A stretch of 64,000 nt of DNA from JAADFF01 sp013153035 (GTDB taxonomy: Bacteria; Coprothermobacterota; Coprothermobacteria; Coprothermobacterales; JAADFF01). The notes beneath the pieces were generated by a model. The model did not search any database. It saw only the letters and a list, made by a program, of their open reading frames with translations, and was not told the origin of the DNA. Location: NCBI GenBank assembly GCA_026184435.1, contig CP046447.1; one strand, written 5' to 3'. Of this stretch, positions 8,667 to 18,105 are shown piece by piece (the first letter of the stretch is position 1; every line of letters begins with the position of its first letter). The position numbers were made by a program, and so were the translations under genes.

Positions 8667-10718
8667 ATGGATGCATTTGCCGATTGGGTGTATAAGCGAA
8701 GGTACTGGATAGTAATCACAGTTTTAGTTTTGGCTGCAATATCTGGCTATATTGTCTCTACCCATCTTAAGCTTAGCTACGATATTATGAAAACTATTCC
8801 TAAAGACGAACCGGCTGTAAAGGCCATGAATATTCTCAAGCAAGATAAAGATATGGCAGATATTCTTACGGCAATTACTCCTAGTGTTTCTGATCCTGTA
8901 GATGTCAAAGGCTATATTGAGCGTACGAAGGCATTGCCTGATGTTAAAGATGTCAACTGGATAGGTGACTTTTATGATGTATATCAGCCAACAGAGGTGT
9001 GGTCTGGAGACGAAAAAGATATGTTTTGGAAAGATAGTTACCTTCAAACCCAAATTACGCTCTCTGCCAGTGTGCCATATGGTGATACTGTAAAGATGTC
9101 TAAGATTATAGATAAGATCAAGAAGTCTATGCCCCCCGGGACGGGGTTCAGTTCTACCTATGTTATGGCCATAGAGATGCAGGAGCGATATCAGGGAGAT
9201 ATTATTAAGTATGTCCTATGGGGAGTGTTGTTTGTTCTGGTATTTCTACTCGTAACTTTCCCGTCTATGCTTATACCATTTGTCATAATACTGTCGATGC
9301 TTCTTGGGGTGCTTATAAATGTCTCTCTGTTGTCTCTCATTAAAGATCAAGTTTACTATTTAACGGTAACAATTATTGTTGTATTGCAAATAGCAGTAAC
9401 CCTTGACTATAGTTTGTTCCTATACGGTGTTTATAGGGAACAGAGATTGAAAAAGGGTAAAGACATAGAGCACTCTGTTATTACAGCTATTAAAAATTCA
9501 TTTCAATCTATTCTTGTTAGCATGCTTACGACATTCTTTGGTTTCTTTGCGCTGACATTTGGAACCCTCACTATGTTTAAAGATATGGGTTGGTTCCTTA
9601 TGAGTGGTGTTATGATTTCTTTCATTTTGACCCTGACATTTCTACCTGCAACACTGGCTATTCTTGATAGACTTATTCTCTTCCTAAGACATCCGGCTAT
9701 TGAAATAGATCCTCCTATGGGATTGGGACGCTGGCTTGTTAAGAGTGCTACCGTGCTGGTTCTTGTGTTTGTCATTATTGCCGGTAGTGCTTTTTACTTC
9801 TACCATGAAACAAAGATGAATTTTGATGTTGCCACATTCATGCCCAATGATTTACCATCTGTGCAGGCTCAGAGGCTAGCAGATGATGTGTTTGGTATTT
9901 CCTCTAAGGGTATTCTGCTACTACCTAAAGATAAGGCAACGAGAGAGGTATTTAAAGAATTTGAGGAGATACCCGGTGTAAAGAAGGTAGATCACTACCT
10001 AACGGCGTTGCCTGAGGGGACACCTAAAGAACTGGTTCCAGATAAGCTAAAGAAGCAGTTTGACGGTAAAAAGTATACGGTAGCGTATGTAGAATTTCAA
10101 GAAGACCTCTTGAAAAACTCTGCACCGGTGTATGCCGTAATGGATAAGGCCAAGCAGTATGGGGGCTACCTAACGGGTGAGCAGGTGCTTAATGTGGTGC
10201 TTATGGAAAAGGCACTGTCGGACTATAAGAAGATTAGCCTTATAGCTATGGGACTGATATTCCTTACTGTAGTGTTTGGATTTAGAAGTTTACTTATTGG
10301 TGCAGCGCTTGTTATTCTCATAGAATCTGCTATATGGTTGAATATAGCCCTGTTTGGTGGAAAGGTGGCATTTTCAACTCCTATTATTCTCGGTGCAGTA
10401 CAGCTTGGTGCGACTATTGACTATGCTGCTTATATTACTTCAAGGTATCTGCACTACCTGAGAGAGACTGGAGATCATGAGGAGGCCGGTGCCAACACAT
10501 TACATTATGGCTTCCACTCTATCTTTACATCTGCAGGTACCATGTTTCTTATGAACTTGCCTCTTGCCATTATGTCTGATGTGCCTATTACCAAGGAGAC
10601 GGCATATGCCCTGTCTCAGGGTGCTATTGTCTCCATGATTATGGTTGGCCTGTTTGCCATACCACTACTGAAATTTATTACCAAGGTTAAGAAGGGAGGG
10701 GTATATCATGAGGCGTAA
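8667..10718 (+). CDS. MmpL-family RND exporter
   Basis: A 683-residue RND-superfamily transporter of the MmpL/hydrophobe-exporter type, driven by the proton gradient. It has the duplicated layout: one helix (about 11-32), a periplasmic loop, about five helices (177-340), a second single helix (365-385), a second loop, and five more helices (535-675). Each half has the conserved Asp-Tyr pair in its fourth helix (VTLDYSLFLYG and ATIDYAAYITSRY), expected to be the proton relay. GGAGGTG precedes the ATG. It overlaps the next gene by 11 nt. The substrate is unknown but probably a lipid or other hydrophobe, and expression is probably controlled by a TetR repressor. Confidence 0.9.
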   Translation: MDAFADWVYKRRYWIVITVLVLAAISGYIVSTHLKLSYDIMKTIPKDEPAVKAMNILKQDKDMADILTAITPSVSDPVDVKGYIERTKALPDVKDVNWIGDFYDVYQPTEVWSGDEKDMFWKDSYLQTQITLSASVPYGDTVKMSKIIDKIKKSMPPGTGFSSTYVMAIEMQERYQGDIIKYVLWGVLFVLVFLLVTFPSMLIPFVIILSMLLGVLINVSLLSLIKDQVYYLTVTIIVVLQIAVTLDYSLFLYGVYREQRLKKGKDIEHSVITAIKNSFQSILVSMLTTFFGFFALTFGTLTMFKDMGWFLMSGVMISFILTLTFLPATLAILDRLILFLRHPAIEIDPPMGLGRWLVKSATVLVLVFVIIAGSAFYFYHETKMNFDVATFMPNDLPSVQAQRLADDVFGISSKGILLLPKDKATREVFKEFEEIPGVKKVDHYLTALPEGTPKELVPDKLKKQFDGKKYTVAYVEFQEDLLKNSAPVYAVMDKAKQYGGYLTGEQVLNVVLMEKALSDYKKISLIAMGLIFLTVVFGFRSLLIGAALVILIESAIWLNIALFGGKVAFSTPIILGAVQLGATIDYAAYITSRYLHYLRETGDHEEAGANTLHYGFHSIFTSAGTMFLMNLPLAIMSDVPITKETAYALSQGAIVSMIMVGLFAIPLLKFITKVKKGGVYHEA

Positions 10719-12834
10719 GGTGTATATAGCCTTTGCGGTTGTTGTTTCTCTGTTTATAGGTAGCATTGCGGGTCTTGTATGGGCCCAAAGTAATACGGTA
10801 TCTACTACAAGTATCCATGAAAGGTGGCAGACGGTATATGTTATAGGCAACAAAAGAGGTGAGGCCGATAAAGTCATCGTCGTCGATATGTTGAAAACAA
10901 AGGGGAATGGAGGACTTCAGCTATCTATACCTGTAAATGTACCCATTGATAGGGTCAAGCCATATACAGATGATATTAATGTGTCGTATAACGATGGGAA
11001 AATTCTACTCACAGCTGATAGTGCCACAGGTACCATTTATTATCGTGCCGATGTACCCTATACCACCGGTGTATTACCATTTGACTATTCGTTGAAGTGG
11101 TACTTTGATGGCAAAGAGGTAGATCCCAATACCATTATTGGTAAGACAGGAACAGTAAAGCTTGTTGTGTCAATGAAGAGCAACTATAAGATAGATGATA
11201 CATATGTGCCTTTTCTTGGTATGGTTAATGTCCAAATAGATACATCTCATGCCAGCAATGTAGAGACAGATAGCATGCCTCCGATGGTTGTTGGTTCTTA
11301 CTATCAAGTTAGTGGTATAGTTATGGCCCTAGATGAGGAAAAATCTACATATGTCCAGTGGCATGCTACAGATTTTCAATATCCCGATATAAAGATTGTT
11401 GTGATGCCTCACTTTATGGAAGTATCTCTTCCTGATATGGCTGGACCATTACAGGAGCTTGTAGATAACATAGATAAATTGGCAAAACTGCCAGATGCAC
11501 ATGAGAAGATAGTTAAGGAGCTTTACAGTGGCATAGATCCGGAAAAGGTTGGAGAGCTTGCATCCGGACTCAAACAAATGGACGAGGGGCTTGCCCAGAT
11601 TGTGGCAAAACTAGACGCCTCTCTATCTCAGCCTGAAAGTATGGATACATCGAAATTGCAGCAAATGGAAGATAATCTTCGTCTAATGGCTAAAGCCCTT
11701 GATGGCTATTATCAGGTGCTGTCTGGTCTTGCTGATGGTCACCAGAAGCTCATGGCTGGAGCTTCTCAGCTTGAAGGAGGGTTGTCTCAGCTTCAGACCG
11801 GTGTTGAAAAGACCCACGATGGACTGGGACAACTTTATCAGGCATCTCAACAGCTGGTAGAGGGTTCACATCAGCTAAAGGGTAGCCTTAGTCAGGTATC
11901 CGGTGGTGTCGATAAGCTGGCTGAAGGGTTAGTTCCCATTGTGGGAGGTCTTGAGAAGGAAACAGAGGGTCTGAAGTTTATGGCTACCGGCACTCAGGGA
12001 GTACCTTCTCTTTCCCAGCTTGCGCAGAAAGTTGCACCATCTGATCCCCAGATGGCACAAGTACTTATGGCATATCAGAGGGTAGCATCAGATACACTGA
12101 AAGGACATATTCAGCTGGTGCAGGGTATGAAGACATGGCAGACATCATTTACCTCCATGGTGGGTGGTATTAAGCAGATTTCTGACGGTATGGATAAACT
12201 TGATACCAGTATAGTGCAGTTGTCCGCCGGTCTGGGTCAGGTATATATGGGAACAGCTTCATTGTCTCAAGGTGTTGCTGCTCTGCACGGAGGTGCCTCC
12301 CAGCTAAATCAGGGACTTCAGCAAGAGTATAAGGTTATCGTCGCGCTACGTGATGGGGGAGAGATTAAACCCGGTGTGTCTTTACCGTCTTTGAAGAAAC
12401 TTGCAAGCGGACTTAATCAAATGGCTGATGGTGTACATATGCTGAGACAGGCACTGCAGGAGAAATCTGTAGAGGCCCAGCAAATGGTAGAAAATATGAA
12501 GAAACTTAGAGATGGACTTGCTCAGATACAGGTAGGGCTTGATAAGGCTTATAAGGGTACGCTGCAACTGCAGAAGGGTATGGAGCAGATGAAAGATGTC
12601 TTAAAGGTACTTGCATATGGTGGTACATTGCAGGGTAAAGATGTACCATCGATTGCCAAGACAAGTGAGTATCTACGGGAAATGGCATCGAAGTTACAGG
12701 AGAAGGTTAACGATATAAAGAAGAGTCAGGAAGAGATAGATAAGTATAAAGAGGTGGCAAAGAAATATACATCGTTTATGGGGCGAATGGAAAATGTTCC
12801 ATCTCATGTAGTGTTTGTCATAGTTCCTAAGTGA
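10708..12834 (+). CDS. Secreted protein with X-X-X-Leu-X-X-Gly heptad repeats, MmpL partner
   Basis: A 708-residue exported protein: signal peptide (about 1-27), a globular N-terminal region (about 30-235), and a long helical region (about 240-690) packed with LxxG-type heptads such as ASQLEGGLSQLQTG and LSQGVAALHGGASQLNQG. These repeats occur in YhgE/Pip-like proteins and MmpL-associated proteins of Gram-positives. Unlike YhgE, no C-terminal membrane helices are seen. GGGAGGGG precedes the ATG, which lies inside the end of the RND gene, so the two are translationally coupled. A periplasmic or cell-wall-spanning accessory for the exporter is inferred. Confidence 0.78.
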   Translation: MRRKVYIAFAVVVSLFIGSIAGLVWAQSNTVSTTSIHERWQTVYVIGNKRGEADKVIVVDMLKTKGNGGLQLSIPVNVPIDRVKPYTDDINVSYNDGKILLTADSATGTIYYRADVPYTTGVLPFDYSLKWYFDGKEVDPNTIIGKTGTVKLVVSMKSNYKIDDTYVPFLGMVNVQIDTSHASNVETDSMPPMVVGSYYQVSGIVMALDEEKSTYVQWHATDFQYPDIKIVVMPHFMEVSLPDMAGPLQELVDNIDKLAKLPDAHEKIVKELYSGIDPEKVGELASGLKQMDEGLAQIVAKLDASLSQPESMDTSKLQQMEDNLRLMAKALDGYYQVLSGLADGHQKLMAGASQLEGGLSQLQTGVEKTHDGLGQLYQASQQLVEGSHQLKGSLSQVSGGVDKLAEGLVPIVGGLEKETEGLKFMATGTQGVPSLSQLAQKVAPSDPQMAQVLMAYQRVASDTLKGHIQLVQGMKTWQTSFTSMVGGIKQISDGMDKLDTSIVQLSAGLGQVYMGTASLSQGVAALHGGASQLNQGLQQEYKVIVALRDGGEIKPGVSLPSLKKLASGLNQMADGVHMLRQALQEKSVEAQQMVENMKKLRDGLAQIQVGLDKAYKGTLQLQKGMEQMKDVLKVLAYGGTLQGKDVPSIAKTSEYLREMASKLQEKVNDIKKSQEEIDKYKEVAKKYTSFMGRMENVPSHVVFVIVPK

Positions 12835-12865
12835 TAGCCAACGAATACTCCCATACTCCACACCC

Positions 12866-12893
12866 AAGGGCCGGCTCATGCCGGCCCTTCTTT
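12866..12893. terminator. Bidirectional terminator between convergent operons
   Basis: A 10-bp GC-rich stem (AAGGGCCGGC with GCCGGCCCTT) and TCAT loop separate the MmpL operon from the HD-GYP gene. A short T-rich tail follows on the plus strand. Confidence 0.8.
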
Positions 12894-15800
12894 AATTGCT
12901 GTCTTCTTCTTTATCCTCTGTTATGACCTTATATACTTCATCGGCTATTTCTAAAAACATACTACCTATATATTTGTCAAACTGGGTGCCGAGGTTTCGC
13001 TCTATCTCTTCTTTAGCCTCTTCAAGTGTTAGTGCTTTTCTATATACCCTTCGGTTTACCATTGCGTCAAAAGCATCTGCTACCGCTATGATTTTAGAAA
13101 GCATAGGGATTTCGTCACATGTTAGCCCATTGGGATATCCTTTACCATCGCATCGTTCATGATGGTAAAGGATAATTTCGGCGATTTCTTCCATACCCTC
13201 AATAGGTTTGAGAAGCTTGTAGCCCATGACAGGATGAGTTTTTATAATTTCATATTCTTCTTTGGTCAGTCGGCCGGGTTTGGTTAGTATATTGTCGGGA
13301 ATAGATATTTTCCCTATATCGTGAAGAATAGATGCCATATACAGTTTAGACAGTGTGTTTTCATCGAGTTCTAATTTCTTTCCAAGCATTTGTGCTGCTT
13401 TAGCCACATGCAAAGAGTGTCCTTTAGTATATGGATCCTTTAGGTCCAATGCTCCAACAAGGGCCATCAGTATATGGGTGTGCATTTTTTCTGTTTTTTC
13501 ACGGAGCATTTCCATATGCATGAAGGTTTCAAGTAGTGAGGCAAAAGCATCCATGACATCGGTAATCGTTTCTGCGTACTGTGTTTTTTTGCTGAGTGAT
13601 ATACCGAATACTTGTCCTGTAGAAAGTTTGGTAACGATGAAGGTTCCTTCTGGTGTTTCTACTATCGAGGAGCGTTTATCTTCAGGTACTTTTCTTAGTA
13701 CTTCTTTGACATTGACAGCCACTTCGCTCTGAATAAGAGAGCCTGATTTATCGTATATGAAATATCCTTGTATTTCTTCAGAGCTACCTTGTAGCATTTC
13801 TCCGATATCCATAAGGAATCTTATAGGGTTGCCTGTGGTGTGACCTTCAACAATACTTTTTATAAGAAGCATGAGCAACTCATGTTCTTTCTGTAGGTAT
13901 GAATAAGCCTCTTTAAGGCTATTTTCCATGGCAAGTATTTCAGATGTTTTAGCTTCAATCTCTTCCCATAGAAGTACATTGATACGTCTGGATGACAGGT
14001 AGAAAATGAGAAGTACAGTAATAAAAATTAATATAAGTGGATAATACCCGAAGAGTGTTGTACGAATGAAGTTAGAGGTAATAAATGAGGCAATATGTTG
14101 GTCGTATACAATACCCACAACTGTTAGCTGTGATAGAACACTGTTTAGAGGTCTAACGATTGTACTGACATTTTCATCTGGAATAGATTGGCCTATAATG
14201 AGGTTCCCTTTAACATCATATAGAGAGAAATCATAAAATTGTAGATTGGTTTGCAAGAAAGGTGCCAGTTTCTGTGCTGGAACTGTGGCAGTATTCTTTG
14301 TACCTTTGATGATGATCAGCCCTGTTTGTGGGTTATACGATATTTTTTTCAGTTGCTGGTTTCCTAGTATCATGGATACTATAGATCCCATCTGTTTGTC
14401 TATATTGCTTTCTTTCAGTACTGTATGAAATGTATTATCGTCGATGGCAGATGAGATATCGTATATGTTTTTCCAGTATAAAAAGCCGGGGATGACAGAA
14501 ATTACCACAATAATAAGCATAGCTGTCCCGATGCCTATTCGCAAAGAGGTTATCTTAAACAATGTTTCGTCAGAGTTTCTTCTCTTTTCTGAAATAATCA
14601 TTCCCATTAGTACCAACAAAGAAGATATGGTGACTATAATATATGCCGGTGTAAGCTTTGTTGTATAAGTAGTGTAGAACGATAGTGGCATAAGAGACAT
14701 TGTGAATGTGGCAAACAAGAATGCGAAGTTATGTTTGCTTATAGATAGAGATAATATTAACGGTATGGCAAGCAGTGTGAACATATATGTGTATATGCGT
14801 GATGGTATGTACAAACCGGTAAAGTCGTTTGCCAGATAAAGGTAATACCCTACAACAATGCTTTCTATTGTTAAAGGGACAATGCTCCATATAACCATTT
14901 TGTTGAGTTTTAAGAGTAGGTATGATGTGTATCCGATGATGACAGATAAGATGATAAGGCCTAAGGAGTAAACGAGGGGATATCTTTGAGTGACCAAGAG
15001 TATAGATATTGCTACCGGTATAGATGCCCATATAACAGTTGTGCAGTATTCCTGATAGGCGTCTATAAGTATGAGATAACTACTATATGCAAGCAGCAGC
15101 AGTAAAAGTGATACAGATGCTATGAGTATGATATGAGGTTTATAGAAAATAGCCTCAGTATTGGCAATATGATATGCAATTTTGTTGTTGATGGTGTTTA
15201 CAATTGTGTGGAGCGGTTTATTGTCAAGGTCATGTAGCCCGTTCTCTATAGTGAATCTCACTTTGTACATTGCCGGTGAAACGGCTCCCTTACTTGCGAT
15301 AGTTCTACCGCTGCCTGCAAATACTTCAAGTATGGTCTTGGTATCCTTGTCGGCGTCTTTGTATATATCTTTCCATGCTTCGCTGTTAGCTGGTAGATAT
15401 CCTGTGTATGTTGCTATAGCTTTTTGAGCTTTGTACGATGTGAGATATTTTAGAAATTCTCTTATAGCATTGATCTTTTCTTGAGAATAGGATTTTTTGA
15501 CTATATAGAGTGCAGCTCCACCAATAATGGATGTATTGCTATTGTAGTTTATGCCTATCATAGGGTGAACAGATACTTGATAACCTCTAGCTTGCATTTG
15601 CTCTTCTATATATTTTTTATCTGAAGAAGATGTGATAAGCATAATAGCTTTGCCATCAAAGAAGTTTTGATTGGCCTCTTCCCATGATTTAGGGCTTGTT
15701 AGGAGTAAGCATTGTTTGGCTTTTAGTGAAGATAAGTATGAAAATGTCTCGGTGAGGGCTGTAAATGCTTCTTTACTGAGTTTGGTGCCCGGTTTGGTGC

Positions 15801-16467
15801 GACCGTTATCGTGATTGAGAAGGGGAATTCCCTCTACGGCGATAAGTTGCTCTATAATCCATGAGTGTAGTGGAAATGTCAGCACTGCTCTATTTGTTAC
15901 CTGATTTGATGTGCATATATTGCTGATCTCTTTCAGTGTTTTAGGAACTTTATCGATGCCGTACTCCTTAGCGAGGGTTTCATTGATGTATAGAACAGGA
16001 ATGGATGTGTTAAACGGTAGTCCGTATGTGATACCCCAAACAGTGTAATAATCAATGGCAGATGGTACGAAATTACTTTTATTGATAGTCATGAATTTGG
16101 ATGCTGGGATGATGTCATTGTTCATTATCATACCGCCGAGTCCTATATCGTATATAAGTACAACATCAGGCCATCTATCTTTGGGTATCTTTCTGAGGTT
16201 CATTGTCTTGATGTATGTTGAATCATAACCACCTGTATTAATGAGATTAATATGGATATGGGGATTTTCCTTTTCAAAGTCTTTGATAATATCATTGATG
16301 GGACCTGAAACATAGGGATATGCGAGACTTTGCCAAAATGTGATGATAATATCATCTGTTTTGGTGGGGGGAGTCGCTCCATATGTGGGAGTGGCAAAAG
16401 CAACAGACAGCAATATAATAAACACTATAATTAGGTTTATATATCGACCTGTCTTTTGCTTACTCAT
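12892..16467 (-). CDS. Solute-binding protein / membrane bundle / HD-GYP fusion
   Basis: An unusual 1191-residue receptor. In order: signal peptide (1-30); family-1 ABC solute-binding domain (about 36-435, with ITFWQS and DVVLIYDIGLGG); about seven helices (444-626); another helix (642-665); an extracytoplasmic sensor-like domain (668-803); a helix (806-826); a coiled and GAF-like region (835-990); and an HD-GYP domain (about 995-1175). The phosphodiesterase residues are intact: HDIGK at 1049-1053, HHERCDGKGYP at 1102-1112. HD-GYP domains hydrolyse cyclic-di-GMP. I infer that binding of an extracellular sugar or oligomer controls cytoplasmic c-di-GMP breakdown. No strong ribosome site is seen. 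It lies 25 nt after an MFS gene. Confidence 0.88.
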   Translation of the reverse strand: MSKQKTGRYINLIIVFIILLSVAFATPTYGATPPTKTDDIIITFWQSLAYPYVSGPINDIIKDFEKENPHIHINLINTGGYDSTYIKTMNLRKIPKDRWPDVVLIYDIGLGGMIMNNDIIPASKFMTINKSNFVPSAIDYYTVWGITYGLPFNTSIPVLYINETLAKEYGIDKVPKTLKEISNICTSNQVTNRAVLTFPLHSWIIEQLIAVEGIPLLNHDNGRTKPGTKLSKEAFTALTETFSYLSSLKAKQCLLLTSPKSWEEANQNFFDGKAIMLITSSSDKKYIEEQMQARGYQVSVHPMIGINYNSNTSIIGGAALYIVKKSYSQEKINAIREFLKYLTSYKAQKAIATYTGYLPANSEAWKDIYKDADKDTKTILEVFAGSGRTIASKGAVSPAMYKVRFTIENGLHDLDNKPLHTIVNTINNKIAYHIANTEAIFYKPHIILIASVSLLLLLLAYSSYLILIDAYQEYCTTVIWASIPVAISILLVTQRYPLVYSLGLIILSVIIGYTSYLLLKLNKMVIWSIVPLTIESIVVGYYLYLANDFTGLYIPSRIYTYMFTLLAIPLILSLSISKHNFAFLFATFTMSLMPLSFYTTYTTKLTPAYIIVTISSLLVLMGMIISEKRRNSDETLFKITSLRIGIGTAMLIIVVISVIPGFLYWKNIYDISSAIDDNTFHTVLKESNIDKQMGSIVSMILGNQQLKKISYNPQTGLIIIKGTKNTATVPAQKLAPFLQTNLQFYDFSLYDVKGNLIIGQSIPDENVSTIVRPLNSVLSQLTVVGIVYDQHIASFITSNFIRTTLFGYYPLILIFITVLLIFYLSSRRINVLLWEEIEAKTSEILAMENSLKEAYSYLQKEHELLMLLIKSIVEGHTTGNPIRFLMDIGEMLQGSSEEIQGYFIYDKSGSLIQSEVAVNVKEVLRKVPEDKRSSIVETPEGTFIVTKLSTGQVFGISLSKKTQYAETITDVMDAFASLLETFMHMEMLREKTEKMHTHILMALVGALDLKDPYTKGHSLHVAKAAQMLGKKLELDENTLSKLYMASILHDIGKISIPDNILTKPGRLTKEEYEIIKTHPVMGYKLLKPIEGMEEIAEIILYHHERCDGKGYPNGLTCDEIPMLSKIIAVADAFDAMVNRRVYRKALTLEEAKEEIERNLGTQFDKYIGSMFLEIADEVYKVITEDKEEDSN

Positions 16468-16492
16468 ACTAATATTTTACTTGTTACATTGC

Positions 16493-17638
16493 CTATTTAT
16501 ACTCTTCAGGGCGTGGTAGAGGGGCGAGCAGGAGTAAACCGTTAACAATGGCAGATACTAAAAATAGCATATAAGGATTATAGTCGTATAACATACCGCC
16601 AAGTGAAAGTCCTATGCTACTTCCGATAGATAGCAGTGCACCAGTGCTTCCCAATGCTTTTCCCATGTCTTCTGGTTTAATACGGGCACTCATTACCGTT
16701 TGACTGATAGTTAGTAATATGAATCCTCCACCTCTCAGTATGTAATATAGAGCTGCTGAGATAGGGGATGTAATAAACAGAATAATACTTGAGAGGGAAA
16801 AACCTGCTATAGCTGTTTTGAATACATAGGGTGGAGGAGCATGTAACCTTGTAACTGCCATGGAGAGTAAAAGGGAAGCCACGGGGGTTAAACTACTAAG
16901 TGTACCTATGGTACGTTCCTTCATGCCTATGCCATCTTTAAACCATAATGGTGCATTAGCCCGAAGAAGTGAGGAAAATAGCCCGGCTAAAAAGATAATG
17001 GTAAGTAGGTATCGATACTTTATAAATACTCTCCACATAGATACAAAGGGATTTTCTTTAACATCATCGGGTAGTGGATCAACTTCCGGTAATGTTATCT
17101 GAAGCATGATGGCACCGAGGAGTATAAGCCCAGAGAAAGTTAGGAATACTGATTTCCAACCTAGATACTCTACCATGTATCCTCCAATAGGTGGACCTAA
17201 GATAAAGCCGATACTGAATGAGGCACTAATGGTGTACATAGCATTGTTGAATTCTCTTAGGTTAGGGGCAAGTGATAGGAGCATAGAAGATCGGGCAGTA
17301 GGCGAAAGGTTGGATAGTCCCATCAAAATGGCGGCTGTTGCCACACCTATTGTCGTAGGAATGAATGCATAAGCGAGGCCAGCGGCAATGGCAAATAGCC
17401 AGCCAATAAGGAAAAGTTTCTTTCTTGGCATTTTATGGGTAAGGTAGCCTGCAAGTAGTGTAACAAATGCCCTAGTAATACTATTGAGACTGAATACTGT
17501 TCCTACAACAGTGGCATCAGCTCCAATGCTTTTTATATATAGGGGCAATATATTCATGTAAAGCCCCATACCAAGTGTAAACATAAATGATGCTATAGAT
17601 ATCCATAGCTTTATGCTGTAGAACTTCTTTGCCTCCAC
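16493..17638 (-). CDS. MFS transporter
   Basis: A 381-residue major facilitator superfamily transporter with about twelve helices. The family's loop 2-3 motif appears as AGYLTHKMPRKKLFLIGWL, and the motif-C-like GFILGPPIGG is in helix 5, typical of drug:H+ antiporters of the DHA1 type. It starts at GTG 17638 behind a GGAGGGAGGGG ribosome site. It is followed closely by the HD-GYP fusion gene on the same strand. Substrate unknown; export of a small hydrophobic compound is the usual role. Confidence 0.88.
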   Translation of the reverse strand: MEAKKFYSIKLWISIASFMFTLGMGLYMNILPLYIKSIGADATVVGTVFSLNSITRAFVTLLAGYLTHKMPRKKLFLIGWLFAIAAGLAYAFIPTTIGVATAAILMGLSNLSPTARSSMLLSLAPNLREFNNAMYTISASFSIGFILGPPIGGYMVEYLGWKSVFLTFSGLILLGAIMLQITLPEVDPLPDDVKENPFVSMWRVFIKYRYLLTIIFLAGLFSSLLRANAPLWFKDGIGMKERTIGTLSSLTPVASLLLSMAVTRLHAPPPYVFKTAIAGFSLSSIILFITSPISAALYYILRGGGFILLTISQTVMSARIKPEDMGKALGSTGALLSIGSSIGLSLGGMLYDYNPYMLFLVSAIVNGLLLLAPLPRPEEYK

Positions 17639-18105
17639 TGTTACCCCTCCCTCCTTAATGTAGTTTATATCCTATGTGTAATTTTTGATACCTCCGTTCT
17701 TTATAAATACTTAATATGCATTTCTTCGCTTCCCTATTTAAATGCTTAGGTTCTTTAGTGTTGTGTGAGTTGCTTATTTATTACATAAGATATTGAGATT
17801 AGATAAATATATATAATTAGGATTTTAACGATTGTTGGAGGTTTTGGGAAAGTATAAATCGATTATTTGTAAATATTTGATATCTGATAATTGCCAATAT
17901 GTGGTCTGTTATTCGAGAAAAAACTCTTTTTTCTTGAAGTTGTAGATACATGGAAAAACACCTGTCAAATAAATACAAAAATACAGTGTCAGCTGTGATG
18001 GAGTTTGAATATCGTGAAAAATACATGGTTACTTTTTATTTTGTGATTTTTTGGTTTTATTTGAGGCTATACTCATGATGTAAGTAAAAGCAAGGGGGGA
18101 TAGAA
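17639..18105. other. AT-rich intergenic region between MFS and nrdD genes
   Basis: This 467-bp non-coding stretch separates divergent genes and must carry both promoters. A weak inverted repeat, AGAAAAAA with TTTTTTCT, lies near 17917-17934. A TATACT at 18068-18073 could be the nrdD -10 box but has no convincing -35. No NrdR box, riboswitch or credible gene was found; a 69-codon minus-strand frame lacks a ribosome site. Confidence 0.5.

Noticed and set aside
17817..18026. 69-codon minus-strand reading frame before nrdD
   Set aside because: No Shine-Dalgarno, AT-rich, no domain pattern; treated as intergenic.
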